A stretch of 64,000 nt of DNA from Utricularia gibba (taxonomy: Eukaryota > Streptophyta > Magnoliopsida > Lamiales > Lentibulariaceae). The stretch is from NCBI GenBank assembly GCA_002189035.1, contig CM007992.1, positions 620,001 to 684,000 of the forward strand, given 5' to 3'. The notes below the pieces were generated by a model. The model was not told where the DNA came from. It did not search any database and saw nothing but the letters and a program-made list of their open reading frames with translations. Position numbers and translations under genes: made by a program. Shown one piece after another: positions 28,778 through 40,237 of the stretch (the first letter of the stretch is position 1; every line of letters begins with the position of its first letter).

Positions 28778-29979
28778 AAGTGCAGCCTGACAATGGAAAA
28801 AGAAAGAGAAGAGAGAGGCGCCTGGGTCTGGGTGTGGAGGAGGAAGGAAGGAGGGCGTGTCAGCTGTAGAAATTTATGAGGACGAGGTGTGTCTGTTTGT
28901 GTGTGTAATAAAAGCATTCACTCACTCACCTGTTTCTGTATTCATTACCATTATTATTTATATCACCAGAACCAGAAACAAGAACAAGAGTGGGGAGTCA
29001 ATGGAGAGTGGAGAAGAAGTGTTTTTGTATTGGGGAGAGGAGACACGACAGAGAGGCGAGAGGGCCATGCAGATGCACCTCACCAAACCTTCGCTGGAGC
29101 ATTTAATGGCGCTGCTGCTTTTTTCACCAAACGCTTGACTTCAAGGGGATAAATTCCCTCAAAAGAATCCCAGTGAAAAGATCAGGGAGCCCCATCCCAT
29201 CCCATATGCAACTCTTCACACACAGTCTTCTGATACTTGGATATGTAACAATGTGAATTCACGTTTATACAGAGACAAAGATTAGGGTTTGTCCTAAGCA
29301 AGATGGTGGGCTTAGGGCGCAGGCATCATCAGTCTGCGAGATGCCGAATGCAGGGTCTCAGACTATGTTCTTCATCAATGATCATTCTTAGTTAAAAATT
29401 TTTAATTTAAGATGAGTTTTATAAAATTTTTCAAACCTATTTTTATTTTAGAAAAAGTAAAAATAATTTTAATCAAGAATACCACTTATTTTTACTTCTA
29501 ATTTTACTAAAAATACTTTTGGTATTACATTTCAAAAATAAAGATAAATTACTTTTGTATACTATTTCTATTTTTTAACATAAATTCATAAAAAAAATTT
29601 TTTCTAGAATATCCATTTTTACTTCTATTTTTATAAATTATTTCTATTTTTACTTTTTATTTTTTCAAAAATAAAAATAATTTCTAAAAATTTTCTAGAG
29701 CACACATTTAATGAATGGGAGATCGTCCATTTTGTAAATGACCACCCCCATACGAGTATATTACAAATCTGGATATTGTATTTTGAATGTGTAAATAAAA
29801 TGATATTATTATATATAAAATTTTGATAATAATATATGAGAAAAAAGGATAAATGACTACTCGACGAGGTTGAAATATCCGCAATGATGAGTGGAATCTT
29901 TTAAAAATATTATCTTTTTTCAATAGAATTTTTAAAATAACTGACCCAGCCCACAAAAACTGATTGTCGCAACCCACGA
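28778..29979. other. Intergenic region upstream of the SHINE-type gene
   Basis: The first 300-400 bp should be promoter and leader of the minus-strand ERF gene. From 29390 to 29700 the sequence is rich in TTTTTATTTTT-like tracts. No coding frame with recognisable content is seen on either strand. Confidence 0.6.
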
Positions 29980-29999
29980 CCCAGCCCAGACCTAGCTTG

Positions 30000-30329
30000 A
30001 TCGAGCTCGTCCGGCCAGAAATTCTCCGCTACAAGGCATTCGAGCCTATCCTCCTCCTCGGTCGTCACCGCTTCGCCGGTGTAGAAATGAGAATCCGCGT
30101 CTAGGGCGGTGATCGCACTTCTCAGATCGACGCCATCCGCCAGTCCATCGCGAAGGCTCTCGTCGCCTTCTACCAGAAGTACGTCGATTAGCAGTTCAAG
30201 AAGGAGATTAAGGACATTCTTGTGAGGTATGATACGACTCTTCTGGTGACCGATCCCCGCCGCCGCCGCGAGCGGAAGAAGTTCGGTGGACGCGGCGCTC
30301 GTGCTAGGTTCCAGAAGTCCTGCCGTTGA
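30000..30329 (+). pseudogene. 5'-truncated retrocopy of ribosomal protein S16 (uS9)
   Basis: One continuous frame of 110 codons reads as the C-terminal three quarters of cytosolic ribosomal protein S16: [84 protein letters not shown] and a stop. Two codons are replaced by TAG, at 30102-30104 and 30189-30191, where the functional protein has Lys and Glu. The N-terminal part and any ATG are missing. Near-identical 15-bp direct repeats (CCCAGCCCAGACCTA at 29980-29994 and CCCAACCCAGACCTA at 30391-30405) flank the copy, as expected of a target-site duplication. No poly(A) tail remains. It cannot make ribosomal protein. Confidence 0.9.
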
Positions 30330-31309
30330 GTTCTGGGCACTCGTTTCTTTTCAACCCTTGCCATTACTATGAATGACGTAGTTGAACTGGCCCAACCCAG
30401 ACCTACGCCTGGCCCAATGGCCCCAACCCCTGAATCACTTTGATACCCCGGGGGGTATTTATGTAATTGGCTCTCTGAACAGCGTTGGGTTGCAGAGTCA
30501 GCTCCCACATCCCCCCGACCGAACCCCACCGGGCATATCCTCATCGCGCAACGCGGGGCGCCCTCCAGGGGCTCCAGTTTATCACTTGCTCTTCTACTCT
30601 TTTATCGTGTTGCGCCCCCCTACACTTTCCATTGCAGTTTGGAGACCCATCGCCGCTTGATCATTGTTCGTTGACCAGATCGTGAATTTTCTGGGTTTTT
30701 TCGTTGAGCTATCAAGGTTATTTCTGTTTTCTTTGAGGCGAAATATTGATTTATGATCGTTCTGGTTTGTGACAGATCTCGCCGATATCTCATTCTGTTG
30801 ATTTCCTGATCTGGGTTCGATTGATTTCGCTTTCACGGTTTTTGAATCTAGTGTTGTCTGTTAATGAGGAGTTGGTGCGGATCACTTCAATCTTGGACTC
30901 ATCGCTTGATTCTCTGCATGGGGTCAGTTTTTCTTACATCTTTGTGTGTTTTTTTGTTCTCGATTGATCGATATCATTTGCATCTTTTTTATTGTAGCCC
31001 GTTTTCAGACAAGGTCTCATCTTTAATGTTATATTCATGCGTTGAGTTCTTCTAACTTCACAAGGAATTGAAACGTCGTTCCTAGGTTATGGAATGTTGA
31101 TTTTACTTCGATTGCAATGGCTCCTCTTTGCCATTCTGTGCACTGTGATTTTTTGTTTTATTAAGGCGGGTTTGCTTCAGCAACAGCAACGTGCTCAATG
31201 TATTAGCACTTTCTTAAAATGTTGGACCTTGACTATTTATAATTGCATCCTTAATTTGTTTAATCCGATACACTAATCGTCTTTTGGTGAAAATCCTAAT
31301 TTGCAACAG
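30330..31309. other. Promoter and 5' exon region of the DUF4050 gene
   Basis: From about 30560 the sequence is pyrimidine-rich and then reads like a transcribed leader, with a good donor after GAGCTATCAAG near 30717. The missing first coding exon of the DUF4050 gene should lie between here and 31300, but I could not fix it. No independent gene is seen. Confidence 0.5.
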
Positions 31310-32136
31310 AGCAGAAGTTGTCTTGGATGTTGTACAAAGACGCCACATTTAACAACCGTAGATGGCCAATCTAGAGGACTTAAAAACAAAGCCAGCGTGT
31401 AAAGAAGCATACCGTTACTGAGGATTTTTGGAGCAACAGCTCCGGCAATATGGACAATAACACATTTCAGTCTCATAGATCTTTGTCATCAGTGAGCACT
31501 TCAAATCAGAACTTTGATTCTCAAACTAGCGCTAGCACTACAAGCAATACTCCTGAAATTATAAACCGTGGTAAGTGCTTTCTATATATTGAAAGCAAAC
31601 AACTTTCTCACTCCTTCTGGTATGACAAATTTAAGCCGTCGTCACTATTCACCTTTGGGTTTTGAAGGACTTCTACTCTGGAATCAAACGAGGCAACAAT
31701 GGCTTGGAACCAAAGGATCTGAAAAAAATGTTCGATCTAAGGAACCCAAGATAAGGTGAATTTTCATTTGTGCATGTCCAGTATGATACATTATCAGTGG
31801 TTATTACTCAAAATGAGTGCCAATAGACGTCTAGTTGTTGTTTATTTTCATTCACTGTTCCCAGATGATTCTCGTGATGCAGCTATCTGCAGTTTAGTAC
31901 TGAAATTTCATATATTTCTCATTACTGTCACATGATTTCTCAGTTGGAATGCCACATATGAGAGTTTGCTCAGTAGCAACAAACCCTTCGCCCGACCAAT
32001 ACCACTGGCGGTTAGTACAGTAGCAGAAAGTCTATTTTCTCGTTTCTCATGATACTGTTATGATGATTGACTCAACTTACAGGAGATGGTGGAGTTCCTA
32101 GTTGATGTATGGGAGCAAGAGGGTCTTTATGATTGA
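31310..32136 (+). CDS. DUF4050 / Gag1-like clamp domain protein
   Basis: This plant protein of unknown biochemical role belongs to the DUF4050 (Gag1-like clamp) family. Exons recognised: about 31310-31570, 31668-31755, 31944-32010 and 32083-32136. The N-terminal SCLGCCTK segment, EDFWSNSSGNMDN, the Ser-rich RSLSSVSTSNQ region, LLLWNQTRQQW and the C-terminal SWNATYESLL, NKPFARPIPLAEMVEFLVD and WEQEGLYD blocks are all present. The frame slips by one base between SRGLK and VKKHTVTEDFW. One extra A in A5 (31382-31386) restores a reading (KKQSQRVKKHTV) that fits the family. The exon carrying the start codon lies upstream and is unresolved, so the 5' end is partial. An ATG at 31450 lies within the gene but would omit the conserved CLGCC block. 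Confidence 0.8.
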
Positions 32137-33411
32137 TTCAATGTGCAGAAATGAGTACCACGGTTACTCTCACAATTAAAAGCCTCCAACCCTTCTTTTT
32201 CCAAGAATGTCTTCACTCTGAGGCTCCCCCACACTCTGTGCTAGTTGTATCATGAGGGTTGCTTACTAAGAGAGCTTGATTCTGTTTGTTGAGACTTGGA
32301 TATGATTATCCGGTCAATGAATACTGAAATATTTTCGATGTTACGCTGTTAAAACTTCAGGTTGCTCGCCTGTTCATGCTCTACAGTTGTTGCAGCAACT
32401 TGATGACCGTGCCATGGTATTGAGGGAACTTCACACATTCAGGGTTGGGAACTCATTACTGTTATTGAGTAGTAGTGCAAGCAAGGAACATTGGTTTGTT
32501 GCTACATTTCCGTCTTCTTCAAGGGGCATCTAGGGCGGCTACAGATGCATGCACGAGATACTACAGTCCCCACAACATTCATTGCTTGGGTGGTTTCGTG
32601 GATAGGCTGTTGGATGAATATGCATGCTATAATTGTGGGGCGTCATGCCTACGTGTCATTTTCTCTTCTTCCCAGATTGATCACCCTTGATGTTGCTGAA
32701 TTTTACCCTGGTTCGCGTGATGGATTTTTCTCATATAATCTAAGGTTTACTCATACAAGGAGCTCTTGTTCTTGTGTAAGCCGCACTGGAACTTGGACAG
32801 GGCCTGGTTCTGGGTTGCGCCATTAAGACCTCTGGGCTATGCCCGATCTAGCAAAGGCCCGGATTCGTCTCTTTTGACTGGATCCGTGACCTGGATCCGA
32901 CGGCCATTGCTGACTCCGATATCAAGCTTCCATTTGACTGATTTGAACTCGTGTTCTATTCACTTTTTCTGGGTGGTGTGATCGGCGTTGATTTTTTTGT
33001 TCCTCAAGCACGCCCCCCCGTAAATCAAGAGTGGGACGCCGCCGTACAGTCATCTTTCTGCGTGATAACTTTCACGCGTGATCGCTGAGTACGGTTCATT
33101 TCATCTGTATTATTAGATCTTCAGCTGGTGTGTGAGATCTGCAGGTCCCCCGACAGTTTTCTTTTTCCGAAAAGCATACGCTTTTGGAGTGTTTTCCCTC
33201 ACAAAGTTTGTCCTTTCGTTTCGTTTGTTTAATTGCGACGCTGTTCTGTTTTGTTTATGGCATCGATTCTGTTTTTTTCTCCTGCAATATCGCTCTTGAT
33301 CAAATGGTTTCACTTCAGATTGATGGGTGCTAAAGGAGTAGGGTTTTCTGTAACTGAACATCTGGGTTTTCTTGTAATGCAGGTGTTACTAGGCATATCG
33401 GGGTAGTTTTC
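32137..33411. other. 3' end of the DUF4050 gene and leader of the ANTH adaptor gene
   Basis: The first part should be 3' untranslated sequence. Frames at 32475-32826 and 32766-32981 are short, overlapping and not recognisable. From about 33000 the DNA looks like the leader of the adaptor gene, with an intron probably ending at the acceptor AATGCAG/GTGTTACTAG just before 33382. Confidence 0.5.
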
Positions 33412-35313
33412 ATGGCGCCAAGTACGATTCGTAAGGCGATTGGGGCCGTGAAAGATCAGACGAGTATTGGGATCGCGAAAGTTGCCGGCAACTTAGCGCC
33501 GGAGCTGGAAGTCGCGGTAGTTAAAGCTACGAGCCATGATGATGATCCGGCCTCTGAAAAGTATATCAGGGAGATTCTTCACTTGACCTCGCAGTCCCGT
33601 GGATATGTGAGCGCTTGTGTCGTTACGGTGTCCAAGAGACTGGGGAAAACTCGTGATTGGATTGTTGCCCTCAAGTGCTTGATGCTGATCCATCGCTTGC
33701 TCAACGAGGGAGATGCTGTTTTCCAGCAGGAAATCCTGTATGCTACTAGGAGGGGGACCAGGCTATTGAATCTATCTGATTTCCGGGATGAAGCGCATTC
33801 TAGTTCCTGGGATCATTCCTCCTTCGTGCGGACGTATGCACTATACTTGGATCAAAGGCTTGAGATGATCATTCATGACAGGAAGCAGAGTGGAGCTGGA
33901 AATGACAATGATATGGTGAAGGGTGACAGGTTTAACCGCAGATCGCCACAAGGGTCTAACCGGGGGTATGATTATGACAATAATGAATTTCGTGACGAGC
34001 CTTTTTCTGGAGTTCGCAGGTCAAGATCCTATGGTGATGTGGGAGACTCTGTTCAAGAGAGGAAAGATGTTACTCCTCTCAGGGAAATGAAACCAGATAG
34101 AATGCTGGGGAAGATTTCACAGTTGCAGAGGCTAATGGACAGGTTTTTGTCTTGTCGGCCTACCGGGTTAGCGAAGAACGAAAGGATGATTCTTGTTGCA
34201 TTGTACCTTATTTTGAAGGAGAGTTTCGAGCTCTATGCCAATGTATGTGAGGTTTTGGCAGTGCTTCTGGACAAGTTCTTTGACATGGAGTATCCAGATT
34301 GTGTAAAGACATATGATGCATATACCGCCTCTGCGAAGCAAATTGATGAGCTAGTGGGTTTCTACAATTGGTGCAAGGATATTGGTGTTGCTAGGTCGTC
34401 GGAGTATCCGGAAGTGCAGAAGATTTCCGGCCAGTTGTTGGGCACGTTGGAGGATTTCGTCAGGGATAGATCTAAGGCCATGAAGAGTCCAGAGAGAAAG
34501 GCGGAGGCTCAGCCACCCAGGGAGGAGGATGCTTCCGAAAATATGAACGGGATCAAGGCTTTGCCCCCGCCGGAAAACATCCCCGCTCCCCAGTCAGAAC
34601 CTCATCCCAAGACCCCGAAATCTGCAGTACAGGAGACCAGGGATTTGGTGGATTTGAGAGAAGATGGAATCGCCCCTGATGATCAAGGCAACAAATTTGC
34701 GTTGGCATTGTTTGCCGCACCAGTGGCCAAGAACGGAAATGGTTCCTGGGAAGCATTCCAATCAAATGGAGAACCAGAGGTGACTTCCGCCTGGCAGAAT
34801 CCAGCTGCCGAGGCCGGCAAGGCTGACTGGGAACTGGCTCTCGTAGAGTCCGCCAGCCATCTTTCCCAACAAAAAGCCACCATGGGTGGTGGGCTCGATC
34901 CACTGCTACTGAACGGCATGTATGACCAGGGTACCATCCGGCAGCACGCCGGCAGCGCTAGCAGCGTCGTCCTTCCTGGCGTTGGAGCAAGCAAAACTCC
35001 AGTTCTTGCTCTCCCAGCTCCAGATGGAACAATTCAGGCTGTTGGGCAAGACCCTTTTGCTGCATCGTTGAGCGTACCGCCGCCCTCCTACGTGCAGATG
35101 GCAGACATGGAGAAGAAGCAGCATTTGCTGGTGCAGGAGCATGCGGTGTGGCAACAGTACGCAATGGGGGGCATGCAAGGCCAAGGCAGTCTGGGCAGGA
35201 TCAGCGCCGGTGGGTATTACGCGCCGCCCGGTGCACAGCCTTACGTAATGCCTCCGGTGACCGGAATGGGATTCCCTCCTGCTCCCGGGAACCACTACAC
35301 TACTCCGTACTGA
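33412..35313 (+). CDS. Clathrin assembly protein with ANTH domain (AP180/CALM family, At2g25430-like)
   Basis: A single coding exon of 633 residues. The ANTH domain occupies about residues 1-340, starting MAPSTIRKAIGAVKDQTSIG and including the inositol-lipid-binding stretch and SRGYVSACVVTVSKRLGKTRDW. The second half of the ANTH region (KISQLQRLMDRFLSCRPTG to EDFVRDRSKA) is well kept. The C-terminal half is low-complexity and carries a QDPFAASL segment (DPF, an AP2-binding motif) and a Gln/Gly/Pro-rich tail. Plant members (ECA4/PICALM4 type) act at the plasma membrane and trans-Golgi network in clathrin-mediated trafficking. No frame defect is seen. The start follows an intron acceptor in the leader and is the first ATG of the ANTH consensus. 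Confidence 0.95.
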   Translation: MAPSTIRKAIGAVKDQTSIGIAKVAGNLAPELEVAVVKATSHDDDPASEKYIREILHLTSQSRGYVSACVVTVSKRLGKTRDWIVALKCLMLIHRLLNEGDAVFQQEILYATRRGTRLLNLSDFRDEAHSSSWDHSSFVRTYALYLDQRLEMIIHDRKQSGAGNDNDMVKGDRFNRRSPQGSNRGYDYDNNEFRDEPFSGVRRSRSYGDVGDSVQERKDVTPLREMKPDRMLGKISQLQRLMDRFLSCRPTGLAKNERMILVALYLILKESFELYANVCEVLAVLLDKFFDMEYPDCVKTYDAYTASAKQIDELVGFYNWCKDIGVARSSEYPEVQKISGQLLGTLEDFVRDRSKAMKSPERKAEAQPPREEDASENMNGIKALPPPENIPAPQSEPHPKTPKSAVQETRDLVDLREDGIAPDDQGNKFALALFAAPVAKNGNGSWEAFQSNGEPEVTSAWQNPAAEAGKADWELALVESASHLSQQKATMGGGLDPLLLNGMYDQGTIRQHAGSASSVVLPGVGASKTPVLALPAPDGTIQAVGQDPFAASLSVPPPSYVQMADMEKKQHLLVQEHAVWQQYAMGGMQGQGSLGRISAGGYYAPPGAQPYVMPPVTGMGFPPAPGNHYTTPY

Positions 35314-37662
35314 TACCCATCTCTTCATCCCATACTATTATTACTGAGCAGAAAGGATCAGCGACTCCGGGAAGAGATGTCTCACAGCAGGAGCGGTTTA
35401 ATTTGAGAAAATATAATTCTTTTTTATCATGTGTTTATGCGATTAAAAAAAGGAAATTGCATCAAAAAATTTAATATTTTAGTAAAATGGATATTCATTT
35501 TTAATATAAATCACGTATTTTATTTTTGATAAAATCAATTTCCAAAAGTTTACTTATTAAATACAATTAATTTCTAAAATTTTATTATTTTTAATTATAT
35601 TTATAATAAAAATGTAACATATTTTTTAAAAAAGAAATCGGCTAATTATTTTAGCTGAATTTTCAAATTTTAGTTTTCTATAAATTTTTTTGAATTCAAT
35701 TTAATCGAACGTCACAATCATTATGATGATAACACAAAACAGTAATCATAATCATCATCATATTTTTATTGCGTGGATCTTGGTCTCGCTCGTATCACTC
35801 CCAATTATATTGCGGCACCTGTACTCCACTTTGCATATTTTTATTGAGAATTATTTGGAGTTATTTTTTTATCCATAAGTAGGGTTTGATCGAGACGATT
35901 TTATTTTGTAATATTTATAAAAAAATTGATGATAATTCTGCAAATAGTTTTAAATTCATAATTTGTTGAGTTTTTAATTTATTTTTAAATTGATACGAAG
36001 ATATTTTAAAGTTACATAAAATTTAATTTTACTCTCATAGGATCAATAAAATGTAATAGATGTAAAATCAATAAAAAATAATTATAATATAGAAAAAAAT
36101 GATTATAAAAATAAAAAATATATGTTTTTCAACGATACAAAATAATTTATAAAAAATTATATAAATTCTTATTAAAAACATAAGAATTCAAAAAACATAT
36201 TCCATAAGAAAAAATCTATTTTTGTTTTAAAAAATAATACAAAATAATTTTAATTTCACCGCTTTTTTATTTACAAATAAAAAACAAGTTATAAATAAAT
36301 AAATTAATTCTCATAATCTCGAACCAAACAGAAATTCCAATTTCCATTGGCAATTATCGCAAAGGCGGGGAAGATCAATTATTGAATCAACCCTGTGTGT
36401 CCATTATTTTAATTAATTAAAAAATTATGTTGAAATATATCGAGCAACGTGCCACGAAAATATCCACACAAAATTTATTAAAATGCATTCGGGATCTCCC
36501 ATTCCATTATCTATTTTTTTATGATTAAAAAATATAATTTCCATGTGTCCGTACAGACAACATACTCTTTCCGCCAGAATGTATTGCCGATGCGGGACCC
36601 ACAGTGATGAGTAGAATTATTAATTAATTATTGCGGAAAACTGCATCTACATGTGTGTAAATTTGTTACTATGTTTTGATTTACACCATATTAAATATGA
36701 TTATTATTAATTTATATTAAATTGAATTTATCACTAATATTAATAAAATAAATATGATTATTTATTTATTGTATATTTGTAAAATGCTATTGTATAATTA
36801 ATTAAATTTGTTTAATACAATAGTGTTGTGATCGAAAATCAACAAGAGTGCGAAGATCGATTTTTGGATTAGGGATACAGAAGAACGTGTCCTATCCGAT
36901 TTAGATTCTAATGAGTTGAGTGCTGTGATGCGATCGAAAGAAATGAAAAGGAAGTGTTAACATGGAAATCGCATGAGAATGAAAAAACCATGAAATTATT
37001 GAAGCTCATCGGAAAATGACTTCACTAGATGGAGATAAATAAAAATTCAAATTAATGGACTTGGATTTCAAACTCTTTCTTTTCGAAGTTTCTTATATTT
37101 ATAAAAAAGACTAACATGATTGAATTTTGAATTTTATAGATGTCATTTATTTTTTGTGCCTGTTATTTGTACTATTATCTTACATTTGGATAACCATTAT
37201 ATCATTACCGTATTCGGTTACTTTTTAGATTGTCTAAAACGGCCACTACTGACAAATTATGATACTTATTGATATATTTAGACTCCATCAAATAGTTAAT
37301 TAGCTGTGATCAATTGACCGTTTTTTGAAGTTTGAAAAATAACCTGCAAGTTCGGTGACACGGCGAATTGTCATGGACACGTGAGTGTAAAATGACAGTG
37401 GGTCAGCCTTTGCGACTGCTCTTGTAATCGAATCATCCACCACGAAGTTTTGTCAATCATTTGTGGTGGCTGCCTTTTCTTTCTCTTCTTCTTCCTACTT
37501 GTGGGTTGTCCATATATGTTAGTTTTTTCTCCCCTTCAGGTTTCTTTACGTGGGAGAACATCTTCTTGACTGGTGCTTTCCCTCGATAAAGGGTTTTCAG
37601 GAGAGCCCATTTCGGATTTCATCTAAAGTTGGAGGCTTTCTGACACTTCATTCTCTATTTCG
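35314..37662. other. AT-rich intergenic spacer
   Basis: More than 2 kb with no frame above 60 codons on either strand. It is dominated by A/T tracts, such as 35900-36300 and 36600-36830. From about 37430 a pyrimidine-rich stretch (CTTTTCTTTCTCTTCTTCTTCC) suggests the promoter and leader of the TauE/SafE gene. Confidence 0.65.
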
Positions 37663-40237
37663 ATGGCGGCATGTTTCCAAAAGCTGAACGCTTTTGCACC
37701 TTTTTTCACAGTTGTTTGGGGCTTTTTGTTGGCATCGATTTATGTTTCTGCTGAGCGAAGCCTGTTGCGGGAGTCTTCCATTCCTTGGACCCCTGAATCT
37801 GATAATCCTGATATGCTATCTGCGGTTTTCAATTTTCTATGGCGCGCTGATGATTCTGGCTACCACCACTACTGGCCTGTGAGTCATCTTCTCTGAAATC
37901 TGCTGCTCTGATTTCTAAAATCCATCACTCACTTCATTTCTCCATTCATTCTCTGCGTACTTAACAATCTGTCCTAATCATCTTATCTGTATGGGGTTGG
38001 TTGGATCGCCATGAAGCATTCATGGCTGTTGTGAATAATTCTTCCATGTAGCCTTAGTGACATAACATGTATGGGACAGCCTTTTGTTTATTTAAAATTC
38101 ATGAGCAAGTGGACATGTTCTTTAACTTTACTACAAGTAAATGTTGTCTTTAGAGTTCATCTTGAATCTGATGATGTGTATGCACTGCTGGGCCATGGAA
38201 CAGAGTGTGCTTTAAGCTTTTTTTTCCTCTGAAATGATCTGAACTTCAGGATTTGGAGTTCAATTGGAAATTAGTTGTTGGTAGCATCATTGGATTCCTC
38301 GGAGCTGCGTTTGGTAGCGTTGGAGGTGTTGGTGGAGGTGGGATATTTGTTCCTATGCTTACTTTGATCATCGGTTTCGATGCGAAATCGGCTACCGCAA
38401 TCTCGAAATGTAAGAATAGCTATTTCAAGCATCATTAGATTACCGAGTTTGATGAGAATAAGAGGAGAATGAATCCATGAATGGCCTCACAGGTATGATC
38501 ATGGGAGCTGCAGCCTCAACTGTTTACTACAACCTCAAACTCCGGCATCCCACTCTTGACATGCCGGTTATCGACTACGATTTGGCAGTGCTGATTCAGC
38601 CAATGCTCATGCTTGGCATCAGTATTGGAGTTACTTTCAACGTTGTTTTTGCAGACTGGATGGTCACAGTGCTCCTCATCGTGTTATTCTTAGGTGATCT
38701 TCGTTGTCAGCTGGCTCTGTTATTCTTTCAAATGTACTGATCTGGTATAGCTTTTTCCTCAGTTACATCAACCAGGGCCTTCCTGAAAGGACTTGAAACA
38801 TGGAACAAAGAAACAATCTTGAAACAGGTCAGCAAAACTACTTAAAACTTCTTTACGAGATGTTTTCAAGCCTGTCTTTTGAAGTAAAACGAGAATACTT
38901 CCTTCCTGCAGGAGGCTGCAAAGCGTTTACAATTGAATGGTTAGTCAATGGGGATTCCTCCTTTTCTGATTACCAAAGAGAGGCTTCTCTTTTTTAACTG
39001 TGTTATCCTGTCTCAGGAGAAGAGAAGGAAGTAGAGTACAAACTTCTCCCTGGTGGACCGAGCAGTGGCACCAAGAATGCGGCTAATGATGTGGAAGAAC
39101 GAGAGGTGGGAAGCACTGAACTCTCGAACTCTTTCTAGCGACTTTGATTTCAGTCAAACGCAGCTATTGATCTCAGGCCAGTATTCTTAACAACGTGAGT
39201 TGGAAGGATGTTGGGCTTCTGGTTTTCGTCTGGATTGCATTTCTCATCCTGCAGATCATCAAGGTTTGCCTGCCCCCAACTCTCCCATGTTTCCCATTTG
39301 AGTTCTTTGCCTCACATTCGGTGTACACAGAACTACACTCCCACCTGTTCTGGAAGGTTCTGGCTAGTGAACTTGCTTCAGGTATGTGTGATGTTCAAGA
39401 TTCCATCTTCTTCCTCGTGAATCTCTCATTCTTATAGAACTTCTCCGGTGTTGCCGGAAGATCCCCGTTTCACTGGGCGTCTTCGGGTATGAAGCTGTTG
39501 GGCTGTACATGGGATGGAAGAAAATAGCTTCAAAGGCGGACAGTGGCACTAACTTGAGAGTTCCTCAGCTCCTCGTCTATGGCTTCTTTGGCATGCTCGC
39601 CGGCATCGTTGGCGGCCTCCTCGGCCTCGGCGGTGGATTCATCATGGGACCTCTGTTTCTTGAACTGGGTGTTCCTCCTCAGGTACCAAGACTTCTCCTT
39701 TCATCGGATTCCATTTAAAACTGGTTGGTTCAGTAAAGAGATCCTGCTGATTTCAAGGTTTCGAGCGCGACGGCGACCTTCGCGATGATGTTCTCCTCTT
39801 CCATGTCTGTGGTGGAGTACTACCTTCTGAAGCGTTTCCCGGTCCCGTACGGTATGGACATCGAACATCACTCCTTTCAATCAGCTTGCTAAATCAATCC
39901 AACTCTCGACCTTTCCACGCGGCAGCTGCTTACCTTCTCGTGGTGGCGACCATCGCCGCCGTCGTGGGACAGCACGGCGTCCGACGGCTGATCATCGCAA
40001 TGGGACGGGCGTCGATCATCATCTTCATCTTGGCCTTCACCATCTTCGTCAGCGCCATTTCTCTAGGTAAGCCATGGCGCAGACGAACTTACCGCACACA
40101 GCCCGCTGCCGCCTGAACTGACCCGTCCCCTTCTTGCCTTGTTCCGAGCAGGTGGAGTCGGAATCTCCAACATGATCGGGAAGCTGGAGCGGCACGAGTA
40201 CATGGGATTCGAGAATCTCTGCAACTATAAACCGTGA
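37663..40237 (+). CDS. Sulfite exporter TauE/SafE family membrane protein
   Basis: Twelve exons join exactly to 479 residues: 37663-37878, 38250-38409, 38493-38693, 38763-38827, 38912-38939, 39017-39105, 39177-39263, 39331-39381, 39461-39682, 39758-39851, 39926-40066 and 40152-40237. An N-terminal signal-like segment ([17 protein letters not shown]) is followed by two TauE repeats. The first holds [21 protein letters not shown] and [14 protein letters not shown]; the second holds [21 protein letters not shown] and [26 protein letters not shown] hydrophilic loop lies between them, and the C-terminus [23 protein letters not shown] is typical of plant members. Bacterial relatives export sulfonate or sulfite; the plant substrate is not established. 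Exon 5 is only 28 nt. The acceptor before 39461 (CCGGAAG) was chosen by homology and is weak. Confidence 0.93.

Noticed and set aside
34906-35328. Minus-strand frame of 140 codons
   Set aside because: Antisense to the C-terminal region of the ANTH adaptor; no independent similarity.
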